A DNA stretch of 38,443 nucleotides, from assembly GCA_049642385.1 (NCBI GenBank), contig JBAROU010000079.1:1-38443 (forward strand), written 5' to 3'. The notes under the pieces are model-generated. The model was given only the letters and a program-made list of their open reading frames with translations, made no database searches and was not told the origin of the DNA. A program made the position numbers and the translations under genes. Source of the stretch: JBAROU01 sp049642385 (GTDB lineage Bacteria > Chloroflexota > Dehalococcoidia > DSTF01 > RBG-16-68-14). Below, in pieces: positions 1 through 7,391 of this stretch. Positions within the stretch are counted from its first letter, which is position 1; the number at the start of each line of letters is the position of its first letter.

Positions 1-324
1 GCGTTAAAGCAGCGGATCGACACTAATATGCAGGCAATCAACGACCTCATGGCGGAAGGCCGAGAGTTGCGAGAGAGCATTACAGATGAATTCGATCCTC
101 GCCCATACGAGGAGTGGGAGCAACGGACTTATGGGTGGCTGGAGGAAAATGCGCAAGAATTCAAGGAGCAATTTCGCAATGAGTTCGTGGCGGGTGGGCA
201 ACAATGGCCTGGGTCACTGAACAATCCGCTAGCCGCTGATTGGGTGAATAAGATTGATCGCAGACGCGCTGCACTCAGTAGCGCACTTGAATACTTCAGG
301 AATCAGCATAAGGTATTGCGATGA
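1..324 (+). CDS. Unrecognised protein, C-terminal part (5' end outside window)
   Basis: The reading frame is open from the first base of the window, so the gene probably begins upstream. The first ATG is at 28 but has no Shine-Dalgarno sequence before it. The visible 107 residues are charged and probably helical, rich in Glu, Arg and aromatic residues (segments such as YEEWEQRTYGWLEENAQEF), with no signal peptide or membrane segment. I do not recognise a family. Roughly 63% of the first 38 codons end in G or C, lower than most genes here, so it may belong to an accessory region lying to the left. It ends convergently with the MaoC-fold gene, about 100 bases away. Confidence 0.6.
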   Translation, partial: ALKQRIDTNMQAINDLMAEGRELRESITDEFDPRPYEEWEQRTYGWLEENAQEFKEQFRNEFVAGGQQWPGSLNNPLAADWVNKIDRRRAALSSALEYFRNQHKVLR

Positions 325-360
325 TCTATGAATGATGCCCACGAGATTGCCTGGCTCGGC

Positions 361-380
361 GTCGGCGCGTCGACGCCGAC
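361..380. terminator. GC-rich hairpin between convergent genes
   Basis: A perfect 7-base stem (GTCGGCG / CGCCGAC) with a 6-base loop lies between the convergent stops at 324 and 425. There is no T-run on either side, so it is at best a weak or factor-dependent terminator. An alternative overlapping pairing, GGCGTCG with CGACGCC, is also possible. Confidence 0.3.
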
Positions 381-424
381 ACCCTCTCCCGAATCAATTC
401 CCGGCATGGCAGATTCCCCGTTCC

Positions 425-1303
425 CTATCCGTTGACGACGGCGCTCGCCGCCCCGACGATCACCTTCGTGCCGTCCTGCTTCTCCACCCACACCTCGCAC
501 TGGGCGCGCCGGCGGGCGCCCTCTGGCGTGAACTCGCGCACCACCCCGCGCACGACCGCCCCGCCGTCGCCGCCCCAGAGCACGTTCACCAGTCGCACAT
601 CCATCCGTCCGCCGGCGAACCAGCCCTCGCCGAAGCGCCGCGTCATCAGCTCCGAAACGAAGCAGATCGGCATCATGCCCTGCACGACGATGTCCGGAAA
701 TCCCAGCTTCTTCGCCGCCTCAACGTCGTTGTGGTAGCTCCTGCCCGGCGAGAACGCGCGGCACATCTCCAGCGTCACCGTCTTCTCCAGCGGCTCGATT
801 GTCTCCTCGACATCCCCCTCCCCGATCTCGAAGCGGCGCGCGGATGACTTCTCGCGCTCCTTGTCCACCGCCAGCCCTTGCTTCGACTCATCGAGCAGGA
901 AACTCTGGTGCGTGCGGCCGCGGTTGAGCAGCCGGCCATCCGCCGAAGAGACCTGCACCTCGTTCACCACGTAATCGCGGTTGCGTTTGATGTAGCGGTC
1001 GACGATGGTCGAACGCGTCGTGACGGCGTCGCTCACCGTGATCGGCGCGAACAGCTCCCACTCCTGTCGAGCGTGCAGGTTGCCCCAGACGTTCGGCAGG
1101 TACCACTCGTCATAGCGATAGACCTCGGAGTGCAGCAGCAGCGCCGGCGCGATCGGCGCCCCGAAGGGCGAGCCGCCCGTGTACCACGGGTTGCCGTCGT
1201 CGACGCCATCGATGTAGTCGCGCACGAGCTCTGGTGTGATCTCGTGCGCGCTGCTGCCGAGATCGAGGCCTACCGGTAGCTCACCCTTCGCAATGGAGAC
1301 CAT
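425..1303 (-). CDS. MaoC-fold (double hotdog) acyl dehydratase-like protein
   Basis: A 292-residue protein with two hotdog-like halves. The N-terminal half (about 20-135) has DDGNPWY at 35-41, the place where hydratase-2 enzymes carry D-x-N-P-x-H. The C-terminal half (about 175-290) has SPGRSYHNDVEAAKKLGFPD followed by VVQGM, matching the family's 'xHxDPExAxxxGFPxxIVHGM' region. His191 is kept, but the dyad Asp five residues before it is replaced by Pro, so hydratase activity is uncertain. The family acts on 2-enoyl-CoA or 3-hydroxyacyl-CoA substrates. The ATG at 1303 is preceded by GGAGG at good spacing. It lies 39 bases behind the iron permease-like gene on the same strand and is probably cotranscribed with it. 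Confidence 0.8.
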   Translation of the reverse strand: MVSIAKGELPVGLDLGSSAHEITPELVRDYIDGVDDGNPWYTGGSPFGAPIAPALLLHSEVYRYDEWYLPNVWGNLHARQEWELFAPITVSDAVTTRSTIVDRYIKRNRDYVVNEVQVSSADGRLLNRGRTHQSFLLDESKQGLAVDKEREKSSARRFEIGEGDVEETIEPLEKTVTLEMCRAFSPGRSYHNDVEAAKKLGFPDIVVQGMMPICFVSELMTRRFGEGWFAGGRMDVRLVNVLWGGDGGAVVRGVVREFTPEGARRRAQCEVWVEKQDGTKVIVGAASAVVNG

Positions 1304-1342
1304 GATTGCGTCCTCCGTATACCGACGATCGAGCGCTGCCGT

Positions 1343-1798
1343 CTAGCTCGCGGCCGGCGGCTCTGGGCGGCTAACGACGTCGAGGATTCGCCTGACGATC
1401 AGCTCGACCTGCTTGTCTTGTTCATCCAGGTGCTTGAGGATCGGCTGGATGTGGCGCGAATCGATCCGCTCGATCACTCGCTCGATCAGCTTCTCCTCGG
1501 CGTCCAGGCGCTTCTCTTCGTTGTAAATGCCCTGCAGCATCCGGTCCTGGTTCTCGGTAATGCGGTTCGATGCGTTCCCGAGCAGGAACACCATGAGGCA
1601 CGTAACGATGGGCGTGCCGGTGTTGATGATCAGCTGCCAGGTGGTGCTGAACCCGGTAAACGGCCCCGTCAGCGCCCAGAGGATGACGATGCTGATCGCC
1701 AGCGCAAACGCGATCGGATTCCCAACTGCGACGGACATGAAGTCGGCAATGCGTTCGAACGGGCTCTGCGGGGGTCTGGTGGTGGACGGGTTCGACAT
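1343..1798 (-). CDS. Low-affinity iron permease family membrane protein
   Basis: A 151-residue inner-membrane protein. Residues 11-45 (FERIADFMSVAVGNPIAFAL...ILWALTGPFTGFS) and TWQLIINTGTPIVTCLMVFL match the two-helix core of the low-affinity iron permease / small membrane family (FxRxAD...GSPxAFxxA...TWQLxINTGTTIxTFLMVFL). The usual QNTQNRD after helix 2 is replaced by GNASNRITENQD. A long charged C-terminal helix (about 85-145) follows and is probably a cytoplasmic coiled coil. AGGAGG precedes the ATG. Iron transport by bacterial members is an extrapolation from plants and fungi, so a structural or regulatory membrane role is equally possible. Confidence 0.75.
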   Translation of the reverse strand: MSNPSTTRPPQSPFERIADFMSVAVGNPIAFALAISIVILWALTGPFTGFSTTWQLIINTGTPIVTCLMVFLLGNASNRITENQDRMLQGIYNEEKRLDAEEKLIERVIERIDSRHIQPILKHLDEQDKQVELIVRRILDVVSRPEPPAAS

Positions 1799-1830
1799 GG
1801 CGTGGGCCTCCTGGCGTGACTTCGATTCGT

Positions 1831-1836
1831 ATCATA
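1831..1836 (-). promoter_or_regulatory. Possible -10 element for the iron permease-like gene
   Basis: On the minus strand TATGAT (5 of 6 to TATAAT) lies about 32 bases before the ATG at 1798. No convincing -35 is seen, so this is tentative. Confidence 0.25.
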
Positions 1837-1861
1837 CAGCGCCCTCGGCCGCCGTGCGTTA

Positions 1862-3043
1862 TCAGTCGGGTCGCTCTGCCCGGCCAGATTCCTCGGCGTC
1901 CCGGACGAACAGGCGGCGAATGAACTGCACCACATGGTGGCGCAGCGGGCGCGACTGGCTACCGGGGGCGGTAGCGTAGTCGCCGCGCATGACACGTGGG
2001 TACTCCACCGCGAACTCGGCACCAAGCAGCAGAATGCTGGACGAGAGATACGTCCACAGCAAGAACAGCAGGATCCCGCCCAGCGCTCCGTACGCGCCGG
2101 CGAAGTTGTTGAAGTTGGCGATGTACAGCGCGTAGCCGTTCTTCAGTGCTTCGAACAGCACCGTGGCCAGCAGGGCGCCCGGCAGCACGTCGCGGAAGCG
2201 CGTCTCTACGTTTGGCACGAATCGATACAGTAGCAGGAATACCGTGAACGAGAAGATCGCGGGCAGTACGAACGGCAGGACCGACCAAAAGAGGCCGGTG
2301 CCGGTGGAGAGCGGCCCCAGCGCGTCGTCACTCAGTTCCCGAAACGTTCGCAGTGCAGCCGTCCCCGCGACCGAGAGGCCCAGCATCGCGCCGAGGCCCA
2401 GCACCATGCCCAGGTCGAGCACCTTCTGCTGTACGAGCGGCCGGTGGACCTCCGTGTTCCAGGCGATGTTGAGCGACTTTCGCACCGCCCCGAACATCGC
2501 CGATGCCGACCACGCCATGCCCACGAGGCCGACGATGGTGAGCGCCCCGCTCACGTCCGAGACGCCGCGGATGGTATCGATCACCGCGTTGTCGCTACGA
2601 ACGGCGATCTGGTCGGAGCGAAGGACGCGCCCCGCGATCGTGACCGACTCGCCCGCATCGACCTGCGTGGCGAGCTGGTCTGCTTCGGCCTGGCGTTCAG
2701 GCGTCCCTATCGAAGTCAGCTCGGCTGTGACCTGGTCCACGCTCGCCTGCCCGTACTTCGCTGCGATGTCGGCCTCAGCGCCACTGGCGAGCTGGAACGT
2801 CGGCGTGCCGGCCTCGACGTCCAGGAAGTCGACGACCTCGCTCGAGACGTCCTCCTGTAGCTGTTCGTCGCGCACGACCATCCCGAAGATCGAGACCAGG
2901 AAGATCGCCAGCGGGATGATCGAAAACAGGACGTAGTAGGAGATGGCGGCCGCCATGTGCGAACAGTTATTGCGGCTGTATTCCTGCGCCGTGCGCCGGG
3001 TGAGCTGCCAGAGCGTTTTCGCGAAACGCGTCAGGTTAGGCAT
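1862..3043 (-). CDS. YihY/BrkB family integral membrane protein
   Basis: A 393-residue polytopic membrane protein. Hallmarks are AAAISYYVLFSIIPLAIFLV (about 32-51), GLVGMAWSASAMFGAVRKSLNIAW, the long run of hydrophobic helices after residue 170, and FAGAYGALGGILLFLLWTYL with the terminal LLGAEFAVEY, all typical of YihY/BrkB proteins (once misannotated as ribonuclease BN). An unusually long extracytoplasmic stretch (about residues 56-165, acidic and Gln/Ala-rich) sits between the first two helices. The cytoplasmic tail is basic. The exact function of the family is unsettled; transport or envelope roles have been proposed. It is separated from the upstream SCP2-like gene by a clear terminator. 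Confidence 0.88.
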   Translation of the reverse strand: MPNLTRFAKTLWQLTRRTAQEYSRNNCSHMAAAISYYVLFSIIPLAIFLVSIFGMVVRDEQLQEDVSSEVVDFLDVEAGTPTFQLASGAEADIAAKYGQASVDQVTAELTSIGTPERQAEADQLATQVDAGESVTIAGRVLRSDQIAVRSDNAVIDTIRGVSDVSGALTIVGLVGMAWSASAMFGAVRKSLNIAWNTEVHRPLVQQKVLDLGMVLGLGAMLGLSVAGTAALRTFRELSDDALGPLSTGTGLFWSVLPFVLPAIFSFTVFLLLYRFVPNVETRFRDVLPGALLATVLFEALKNGYALYIANFNNFAGAYGALGGILLFLLWTYLSSSILLLGAEFAVEYPRVMRGDYATAPGSQSRPLRHHVVQFIRRLFVRDAEESGRAERPD

Positions 3044-3093
3044 AAGCCCCTACTGAACAGTCTCGCAGGGACGGAGCGGCGCTGTCAAAAGCG

Positions 3094-3120
3094 GAAGGCC
3101 AGGCACAGCGCCTGGCCTTC
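3094..3120 (-). terminator. Rho-independent terminator after the SCP2-like gene
   Basis: A perfect 11-base stem (GAAGGCCAGGC / GCCTGGCCTTC) with a 5-base loop starts 23 bases past the stop at 3143. Read on the minus strand it is followed by CGC and TTTT, a classical intrinsic terminator. It separates the ferritin-like/SCP2-like transcript from the YihY gene. The stem itself is symmetrical, but only the minus strand has the T-run. Confidence 0.8.
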
Positions 3121-3142
3121 GCATCGAATCTAAGGTGTGTGG

Positions 3143-3583
3143 TTAGCTCGCGCCGGCGCCGACGGCGAACTCCGTCTCGATCTTGGCAGATGAGTCGAAG
3201 AAGTGCTGCAGGCTCTGGTTGAAGCGGTAGAACGCGTCGCGCCGGTAACCGTCGAAGGAGCGCGCGAAGCCCTCCGGCATGTTCAGGTCCAGCGTGTTCA
3301 GGGTGTGCGTCAGGTCGGCCGAGCCGTGCTGCTTGATGTTCTTGAGCATCTCCTGCCACTCCCCCGGCGACTGCTCCAGCCAGAAATCGACGTCGCGGAG
3401 CGCGTTCTCGGCGATCTCGCGCACGCTGGCGCACTCGAACGCCTCGAAGTCGATCTCGTAGAGCTGCTCACCCACCTTCACGCCCACCTTGGCGTCGACG
3501 GTACCCAGGTGGCGAAACGCGTCATCGTTGTTCACCAGGTCTTTGATCGCTTCGAACCACTGGACGGATGGAAACTTCGGCAT
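3143..3583 (-). CDS. SCP2-like small protein, partner of the ferritin-like protein
   Basis: A 146-residue protein beginning MPKFPSVQWFEAIKDLVNND. The Trp-containing N-terminal helix, followed by a central beta-rich part (VGVKVGEQLYEIDFEAF) and an amphipathic helix ending in an LTHTLNTLDL-type segment, resembles the SCP2 sterol-carrier fold, which binds hydrophobic ligands such as acyl-CoAs or sterols. I chose the ATG at 3583 because AGGAGG sits six bases before it; the frame is open farther upstream, but only as a shadow of the next gene. It follows the ferritin-like gene after 31 bases and is followed by a strong terminator, so the two form a closed bicistron. Family assignment is moderate; no ligand can be named. 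Confidence 0.65.
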   Translation of the reverse strand: MPKFPSVQWFEAIKDLVNNDDAFRHLGTVDAKVGVKVGEQLYEIDFEAFECASVREIAENALRDVDFWLEQSPGEWQEMLKNIKQHGSADLTHTLNTLDLNMPEGFARSFDGYRRDAFYRFNQSLQHFFDSSAKIETEFAVGAGAS

Positions 3584-3614
3584 GCTCAACCTCCTACCTT
3601 TCGATTCGTCTGTA

Positions 3615-4853
3615 TTACGCGCCGGCGGCGGCAGGCGCCTCGGCGTACGCGCGGAGCGCCGGAAAGAGCCGGTCCGCACGGTCCATCGTCGCCCACTCCA
3701 GGCGCTCCAGGTACTGCTGCACTTGACGACGACGCATCGCTTCGTAGATCTGTAGTCCTGCCTGGATCTTGTCCTTGCTCCCGGCGAACAGGATAGCGAA
3801 CGCCTCGCGGGTGGCCGTATCGCGGTCGTCCGAGCAGAGCATCGCTTCGCCCTTGTCGAGGTAGCGCTCGAGCTCTTGCCGGCGGTCTGGCCGGTTGAGC
3901 AGGACGTACTTGAGGTGCGCCAGCCCGTACGCGATGTGACGCGCTTTGTCCTGCATGCCCATGCGGAAGATGTACTGCTCGGCCACCGTCGGCGCGTACT
4001 TCTCACCAAACTCGTACTGAACGAGCGTGAAGCCGTCTTGCAGGATCATCTGCACCATCACCATCTCGGTGAAGTTGCGTGCGTCCGTCACCGAGCGGAA
4101 GCTCCAGCCGGTGCTCTGGATGCCCAGCCCGCCACCGTTGCTCAGGGCGCGTTTGCGAAACACTTCCGCGTGGCGCGCGCCCTCAAAGACCACGGTGGCC
4201 AGGTAAAGTTTCACTTCGTGGTAGCCGTAGCTAAGCTCCGGCTCCCAGCCCGAAATGACGTCCGCCTCCAGTTGCGCCTTCTCGCTGAAGTGCGTGCAGA
4301 GCTGGCAGATCGCCCGCTCGACATCGTCCGGAAGGGGCTTCATCGCATCCCATGGAACGTCGGTCGATGGCCGCCAGCGACGCTGGATCGCCTCTTCATA
4401 GAGATCGCCGGCATTGTCCGCCCACAGCTCCTGCTTCTCGTAAATCGAGTAGCCCATACCTTCGACGCCGGCAATGGCGACGGCGCCGCGCGGTAGCTCT
4501 GTCTGGTGTTCCCAGCGGTCGGGAACTTCGCCGTAACGCCCGACGTTGATCGCCTCGATCGTAAGGCCCTTCTTCGTCGGCCGAGCGCGAGTGCCCCACT
4601 CCGTCGGGACGTTCATCCAGGCCATCGTCAGCTCGGGCGTGCCCGCTGCCGGGCCGCCCTGGCCTTGGGCAGCCATGAACTCGCGCGCTTGCTCCGCCGA
4701 AATGCCCATGCTCATGAAGCGAGTGAGGTCGGCAGGCTGGGCGCCCTGCTCCAGCGCCTGCCTAACGAGGTCCTCCGGCCAGCCAGCGATTCGTGCTCGC
4801 TCGGCAAGGTCCTCTGGGATTTCGACGCTGGGAGCGGCGGGTTCGTCAGCCAT
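3615..4853 (-). CDS. Ferritin-like (R2-type) domain protein with altered diiron motifs
   Basis: A 412-residue protein. Residues 11-62 form a small helical UBA-like region, and the ferritin-like helical core spans about 130-390. Bacterial relatives carry DEARH in two helices, giving ExxH iron ligands. Here the two sites read FEGARHAEVF (224-228 = EGARH) and MQDKARHIAYG (302-306 = DKARH), so the histidines remain but the canonical glutamates are Gly and Lys. Acidic residues one position earlier (Glu224, Asp302) could substitute, or the metal site may be lost. The MADEP start at 4853 has AGGAG before it and is preferred to an in-frame ATG at 4931. The downstream SCP2-like gene suggests a lipid-like substrate. 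The reaction is unknown; relatives include oxygenases and fatty-acid-modifying enzymes. Confidence 0.75.
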   Translation of the reverse strand: MADEPAAPSVEIPEDLAERARIAGWPEDLVRQALEQGAQPADLTRFMSMGISAEQAREFMAAQGQGGPAAGTPELTMAWMNVPTEWGTRARPTKKGLTIEAINVGRYGEVPDRWEHQTELPRGAVAIAGVEGMGYSIYEKQELWADNAGDLYEEAIQRRWRPSTDVPWDAMKPLPDDVERAICQLCTHFSEKAQLEADVISGWEPELSYGYHEVKLYLATVVFEGARHAEVFRKRALSNGGGLGIQSTGWSFRSVTDARNFTEMVMVQMILQDGFTLVQYEFGEKYAPTVAEQYIFRMGMQDKARHIAYGLAHLKYVLLNRPDRRQELERYLDKGEAMLCSDDRDTATREAFAILFAGSKDKIQAGLQIYEAMRRRQVQQYLERLEWATMDRADRLFPALRAYAEAPAAAGA

Positions 4854-4911
4854 CGTCGTTCTCCTTAGTAAGGGTTCGCTTGGTAATGAGAAAGGACAAA
4901 AGTTGCGCGGC

Positions 4912-4928
4912 CTCGCGGGCTGCGCGAG
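4912..4928 (-). terminator. Possible terminator hairpin after the methyltransferase
   Basis: CTCGCG and CGCGAG form a perfect 6-base stem with a 5-base loop, 28 bases past the methyltransferase stop. On the minus strand a TTTT occurs about ten bases later, which is farther than usual. It may alternatively belong to the leader of the ferritin-like gene. Confidence 0.35.
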
Positions 4929-4955
4929 CATCTTGCCGTATCGTCGGGGGTTACG

Positions 4956-5762
4956 TCAAGGCTCGGGTGGAGCCACCTTCTGCCAGCGCGCGATAATAAT
5001 GTCCGCTCGTGACGGTACACGGGTCGCGACTCGATCCAAGGCCGAGAGCAAGCCTGTCGCGAGCCGGGCGGGCATGCGCTCGAGGATGTTGCTCCAGCCG
5101 TAGCAGAGCCACATCAGAGAGACGCCACGGCACCGTTCGAGCCGGAGGCCATCCACGCCCAAGCTGCGCACGAATCGCAGATCGCCCTTGTGGAGATGGT
5201 CGGGCGGCGGTGTCCAGTGCGGGCGATCCGGCGGTATCGTTCTGCGCAGAACATCGCGCGCCAGCCGGTAGTAGGATCGACTAAGAAGGCACGAAAAACT
5301 CTCGTAGTTGGCAAGCACCACAACGACTCGCCCGCCGACTTTCACGATACGAGCCGCCTCGCGCATGAAATCGAGCGGGTCGACAAAGTGGTCCAGCGCG
5401 CTGTTGCAGACCACGCACTCGAAGCTTTCGCTTTGAATCGGCAGGGATTCACCGATGCCTCTCACGAGCACCGTACGGTCAGCCGGATAGAGCCACCGGC
5501 TGAGGCCGAGCATCTCCGGAGACGGATCCAGGCCCCACGATTCCACACCCTGTCGGTGAGCCTCCACGCCGAGCTGGCCCGTTCCGCACGCCACGTCCAG
5601 CATCCGTCCGTTAGACGTCAGGCCCTCACGGACCAGCTCTTCGTTCACGCGCTGTCGGACAAAAATGCTGTCTATGCGCGGCGTCTTGGGGAAGTCGTCG
5701 ACCGAGTAGTTGAGCTGAAAGGAAGCGTCTGCGGAGGCCGGACGCTCTGAGACCACAGCCAT
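4956..5762 (-). CDS. Class I SAM-dependent methyltransferase
   Basis: A 268-residue soluble protein with the Rossmann methyltransferase core. Motif I is MLDVACGTGQLGVEAH, followed by an acidic strand end (SWGLDPSPEMLGLSR), then VVCNSALDHFVDPLDFMREAARIVKVGGRVVVVLANYE, the ubiE/type-11-like motif region. The C-terminal part contains many aromatic residues and a basic tail, and probably binds the acceptor. The ATG at 5762 is preceded by AAGGGG and lies about 96 bases from the predicted start site of a strong promoter. The acceptor cannot be deduced. Its divergence from a membrane glycosyltransferase, sharing one promoter region, would fit modification of an envelope glycolipid, but that is inference. 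Confidence 0.85.
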   Translation of the reverse strand: MAVVSERPASADASFQLNYSVDDFPKTPRIDSIFVRQRVNEELVREGLTSNGRMLDVACGTGQLGVEAHRQGVESWGLDPSPEMLGLSRWLYPADRTVLVRGIGESLPIQSESFECVVCNSALDHFVDPLDFMREAARIVKVGGRVVVVLANYESFSCLLSRSYYRLARDVLRRTIPPDRPHWTPPPDHLHKGDLRFVRSLGVDGLRLERCRGVSLMWLCYGWSNILERMPARLATGLLSALDRVATRVPSRADIIIARWQKVAPPEP

Positions 5763-5864
5763 GGAATGCCCCTTTTCAGACCAGCAGCGTCTAGCGCTGC
5801 ATGATCTGCAAGCGAAAATCACTAGGACGGGGACTGGAATCCTATTCCACCAGCACTGGTGACG

Positions 5865-5893
5865 AAGATACTACGCGTCTCATATTTTGTCAA
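5865..5893 (-). promoter_or_regulatory. Sigma70-type promoter for the methyltransferase
   Basis: Read on the minus strand, a perfect -35 TTGACA (5888-5893) is separated by exactly 17 bases from TATCTT (5865-5870, 4 of 6). The predicted start is near 5858, giving a leader of roughly 95 bases. The -35 is part of an 8-base inverted repeat shared with the opposite promoter. Confidence 0.65.
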
Positions 5894-5926
5894 GCGTCGT
5901 CGTTCCTTGTCGATTTTGGCCCAGGC

Positions 5927-5955
5927 TTGACACGTGATCCCGACCTCGTTACGTT
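5927..5955 (+). promoter_or_regulatory. Promoter for the GT39-type gene, possibly leaderless
   Basis: A perfect -35 TTGACA (5927-5932), 17 bases, then TACGTT (5950-5955; 3 of 6, fitting TANNNT). The ATG at 5966 begins 11 bases after the -10 and lacks a good Shine-Dalgarno sequence, so the transcript may start at or just before the start codon. Confidence 0.5.
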
Positions 5956-5965
5956 GGCGACAGGT

Positions 5966-7282
5966 ATGGGCACGCCCCTCGCTGAGCGCTCGCCTGTCGC
6001 CCGGTCGCGAGCCTCTGGCAAACCCCTCCTCGAACCTATCGATCTTGTGTGGCTCGCCATTGTCGTGGCCGCCGCGGTTGTGCTGCGCGCCCTTTGGGTC
6101 GCCTACGTGAACGTCGACCCGACCGACGGCCGTTTCGACGACAGCGTCTTCTATCACCGCGTCGCGACGTACCTTGCCGACGGTATGGGGTACGTCGACC
6201 CCTACGGTCGCGGGGCGACGGCGCAGTGGCCGCCGGGCTATCCGGTCGCGTTGGCGGCGCTCTACAAGGCCTTCGGCGTGCAGCTTTGGCTGGCGAAGGC
6301 CCTCAACATCGCCGCCGCGGCCGTGACCATTGCCGCCACGTATCTGTTGGCGCGCCAGATCTTCGATCGACGCGTCGCGTCTCTTGCGGCGCTGCTGCTG
6401 GCCTTCTTTCCAGGCCTGATCTTCTTTTCCACGCTGGTCTACGCCGAGACCCTGTTCGGCATGCTTTTCATGCTGGTGCTGCTGCTCGAATTCATATGGA
6501 CGCTGCGAGGAGATCAGGCCCGCTGGTGGCAAATGCTTGCAATAGGCGTGCTGATCGGCTGGGCCACGCTCGTGCGCGTCGAGGGGTTAGCCCTCGCGTT
6601 GATCCTCATGCCCATGTGGGTGCTAAGCATTCGGCCGTGGCGCACGGCGGCCCGGTACAGCGCTTTCGTTGCGTTGGGCGTAATTCTTGCCCTCACCCCG
6701 TGGACGGTCCGCAATGCCGTGGAGTTTCACGAACTCATCCCACTGCGCACGAACGCGGGTAACGCCCTCGCGAACGCGGCGAACCCGGATGTCAAAGGCA
6801 TCAGGGTAGGCAGCGATGAGGACAGCTCTGTGTCGAAAGGGCTCCGCGAGCAGGTGACACAGCCCTGGCGTATCTTTACGCTCGCCGGGCGCAAGATCGG
6901 CGACCTGTACGAGAACGATAGCGACGGCATCCGACTGATCCAGGCCGGGCCGCCGGTCGATTCGTCGCTGTGGGAGACCTTCGAGCGGCCGCTCACCGAC
7001 GATCAAGCCAACTTCTGGCGCAAGCTCGCCGATCGCTACTTCTTTGCCGCGGGCGCGGCCGCGCTGGCGGGCGTTGCAGTGTGTCTCCTTCGGCGGAACC
7101 GCGCTGCGCTGCTGCTGATTGTGACCGGCCTGGGTTGGACGTTGTTCTTCGCCTTCTTCAATCCCGTATCGAGATACCACTTCCCGCTCGCGCCAGTGAT
7201 CTCCATCCTTGCCGCCGCATTCGCGATCTTCGTCTTGGATACGATGAGCGCGCGGTTCCGGCGTCGCCGACAACCGGGCTGA
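5966..7282 (+). CDS. GT39-family (ArnT/PMT-like) membrane glycosyltransferase
   Basis: A 438-residue polytopic protein of the GT-C fold. The first helix spans about 25-48. The first extracytoplasmic loop carries the acidic pair GRFDDSVFYHRVA (about 55-67) and QWPPGYP (87-93), typical of dolichyl/undecaprenyl-phosphate-sugar transferases, with about nine further hydrophobic helices. The family moves a sugar from a lipid carrier to an acceptor on the outer face of the membrane; donor and acceptor are not evident. I chose the ATG at 5966 (MGTPLAERS) because the promoter ends just upstream and the longer frame from 5801 lacks membrane-protein character. The gene at 27146 is a clear paralogue (same PWTVRN segment and loop layout). 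Confidence 0.8.
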   Translation: MGTPLAERSPVARSRASGKPLLEPIDLVWLAIVVAAAVVLRALWVAYVNVDPTDGRFDDSVFYHRVATYLADGMGYVDPYGRGATAQWPPGYPVALAALYKAFGVQLWLAKALNIAAAAVTIAATYLLARQIFDRRVASLAALLLAFFPGLIFFSTLVYAETLFGMLFMLVLLLEFIWTLRGDQARWWQMLAIGVLIGWATLVRVEGLALALILMPMWVLSIRPWRTAARYSAFVALGVILALTPWTVRNAVEFHELIPLRTNAGNALANAANPDVKGIRVGSDEDSSVSKGLREQVTQPWRIFTLAGRKIGDLYENDSDGIRLIQAGPPVDSSLWETFERPLTDDQANFWRKLADRYFFAAGAAALAGVAVCLLRRNRAALLLIVTGLGWTLFFAFFNPVSRYHFPLAPVISILAAAFAIFVLDTMSARFRRRRQPG

Positions 7283-7321
7283 TACCTCAAGCCGACCTGT
7301 ATCGTGAACGATGCATGTCCA

Positions 7322-7339
7322 CGTCGCGATCAAGCGACG
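7322..7339. terminator. Hairpin between convergent GT39 and SDR genes
   Basis: CGTCGC and GCGACG form a 6-base stem with a 6-base loop in the 109-base convergent gap. There is no T-run, so it is weak evidence for bidirectional termination. Nothing else is visible in this gap. Confidence 0.25.
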
Positions 7340-7391
7340 CGCAGCTCGTACGAGATATCCATCTCTTCGGGGTGTTCTCCTCGTTACTGTG

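Noticed and set aside
3083..3088. TTGACA on the minus strand as a promoter for the YihY gene
   Set aside because: No -10 is found at a suitable distance, and its T-run is better explained as the tail of the terminator hairpin.
3584..4009. An N-terminal extension of the SCP2-like protein
   Set aside because: The extension overlaps the ferritin-like gene in another frame and is Arg/Ser-rich; a perfect ribosome site marks the ATG at 3583.
4854..4931. Longer start for the ferritin-like protein
   Set aside because: The added 26 residues show no conservation-like character, and AGGAG sits before the ATG at 4853.
5801..5965. Longer start for the GT39 protein at 5801
   Set aside because: It would cover both promoters and add a polar stretch unlike the family.
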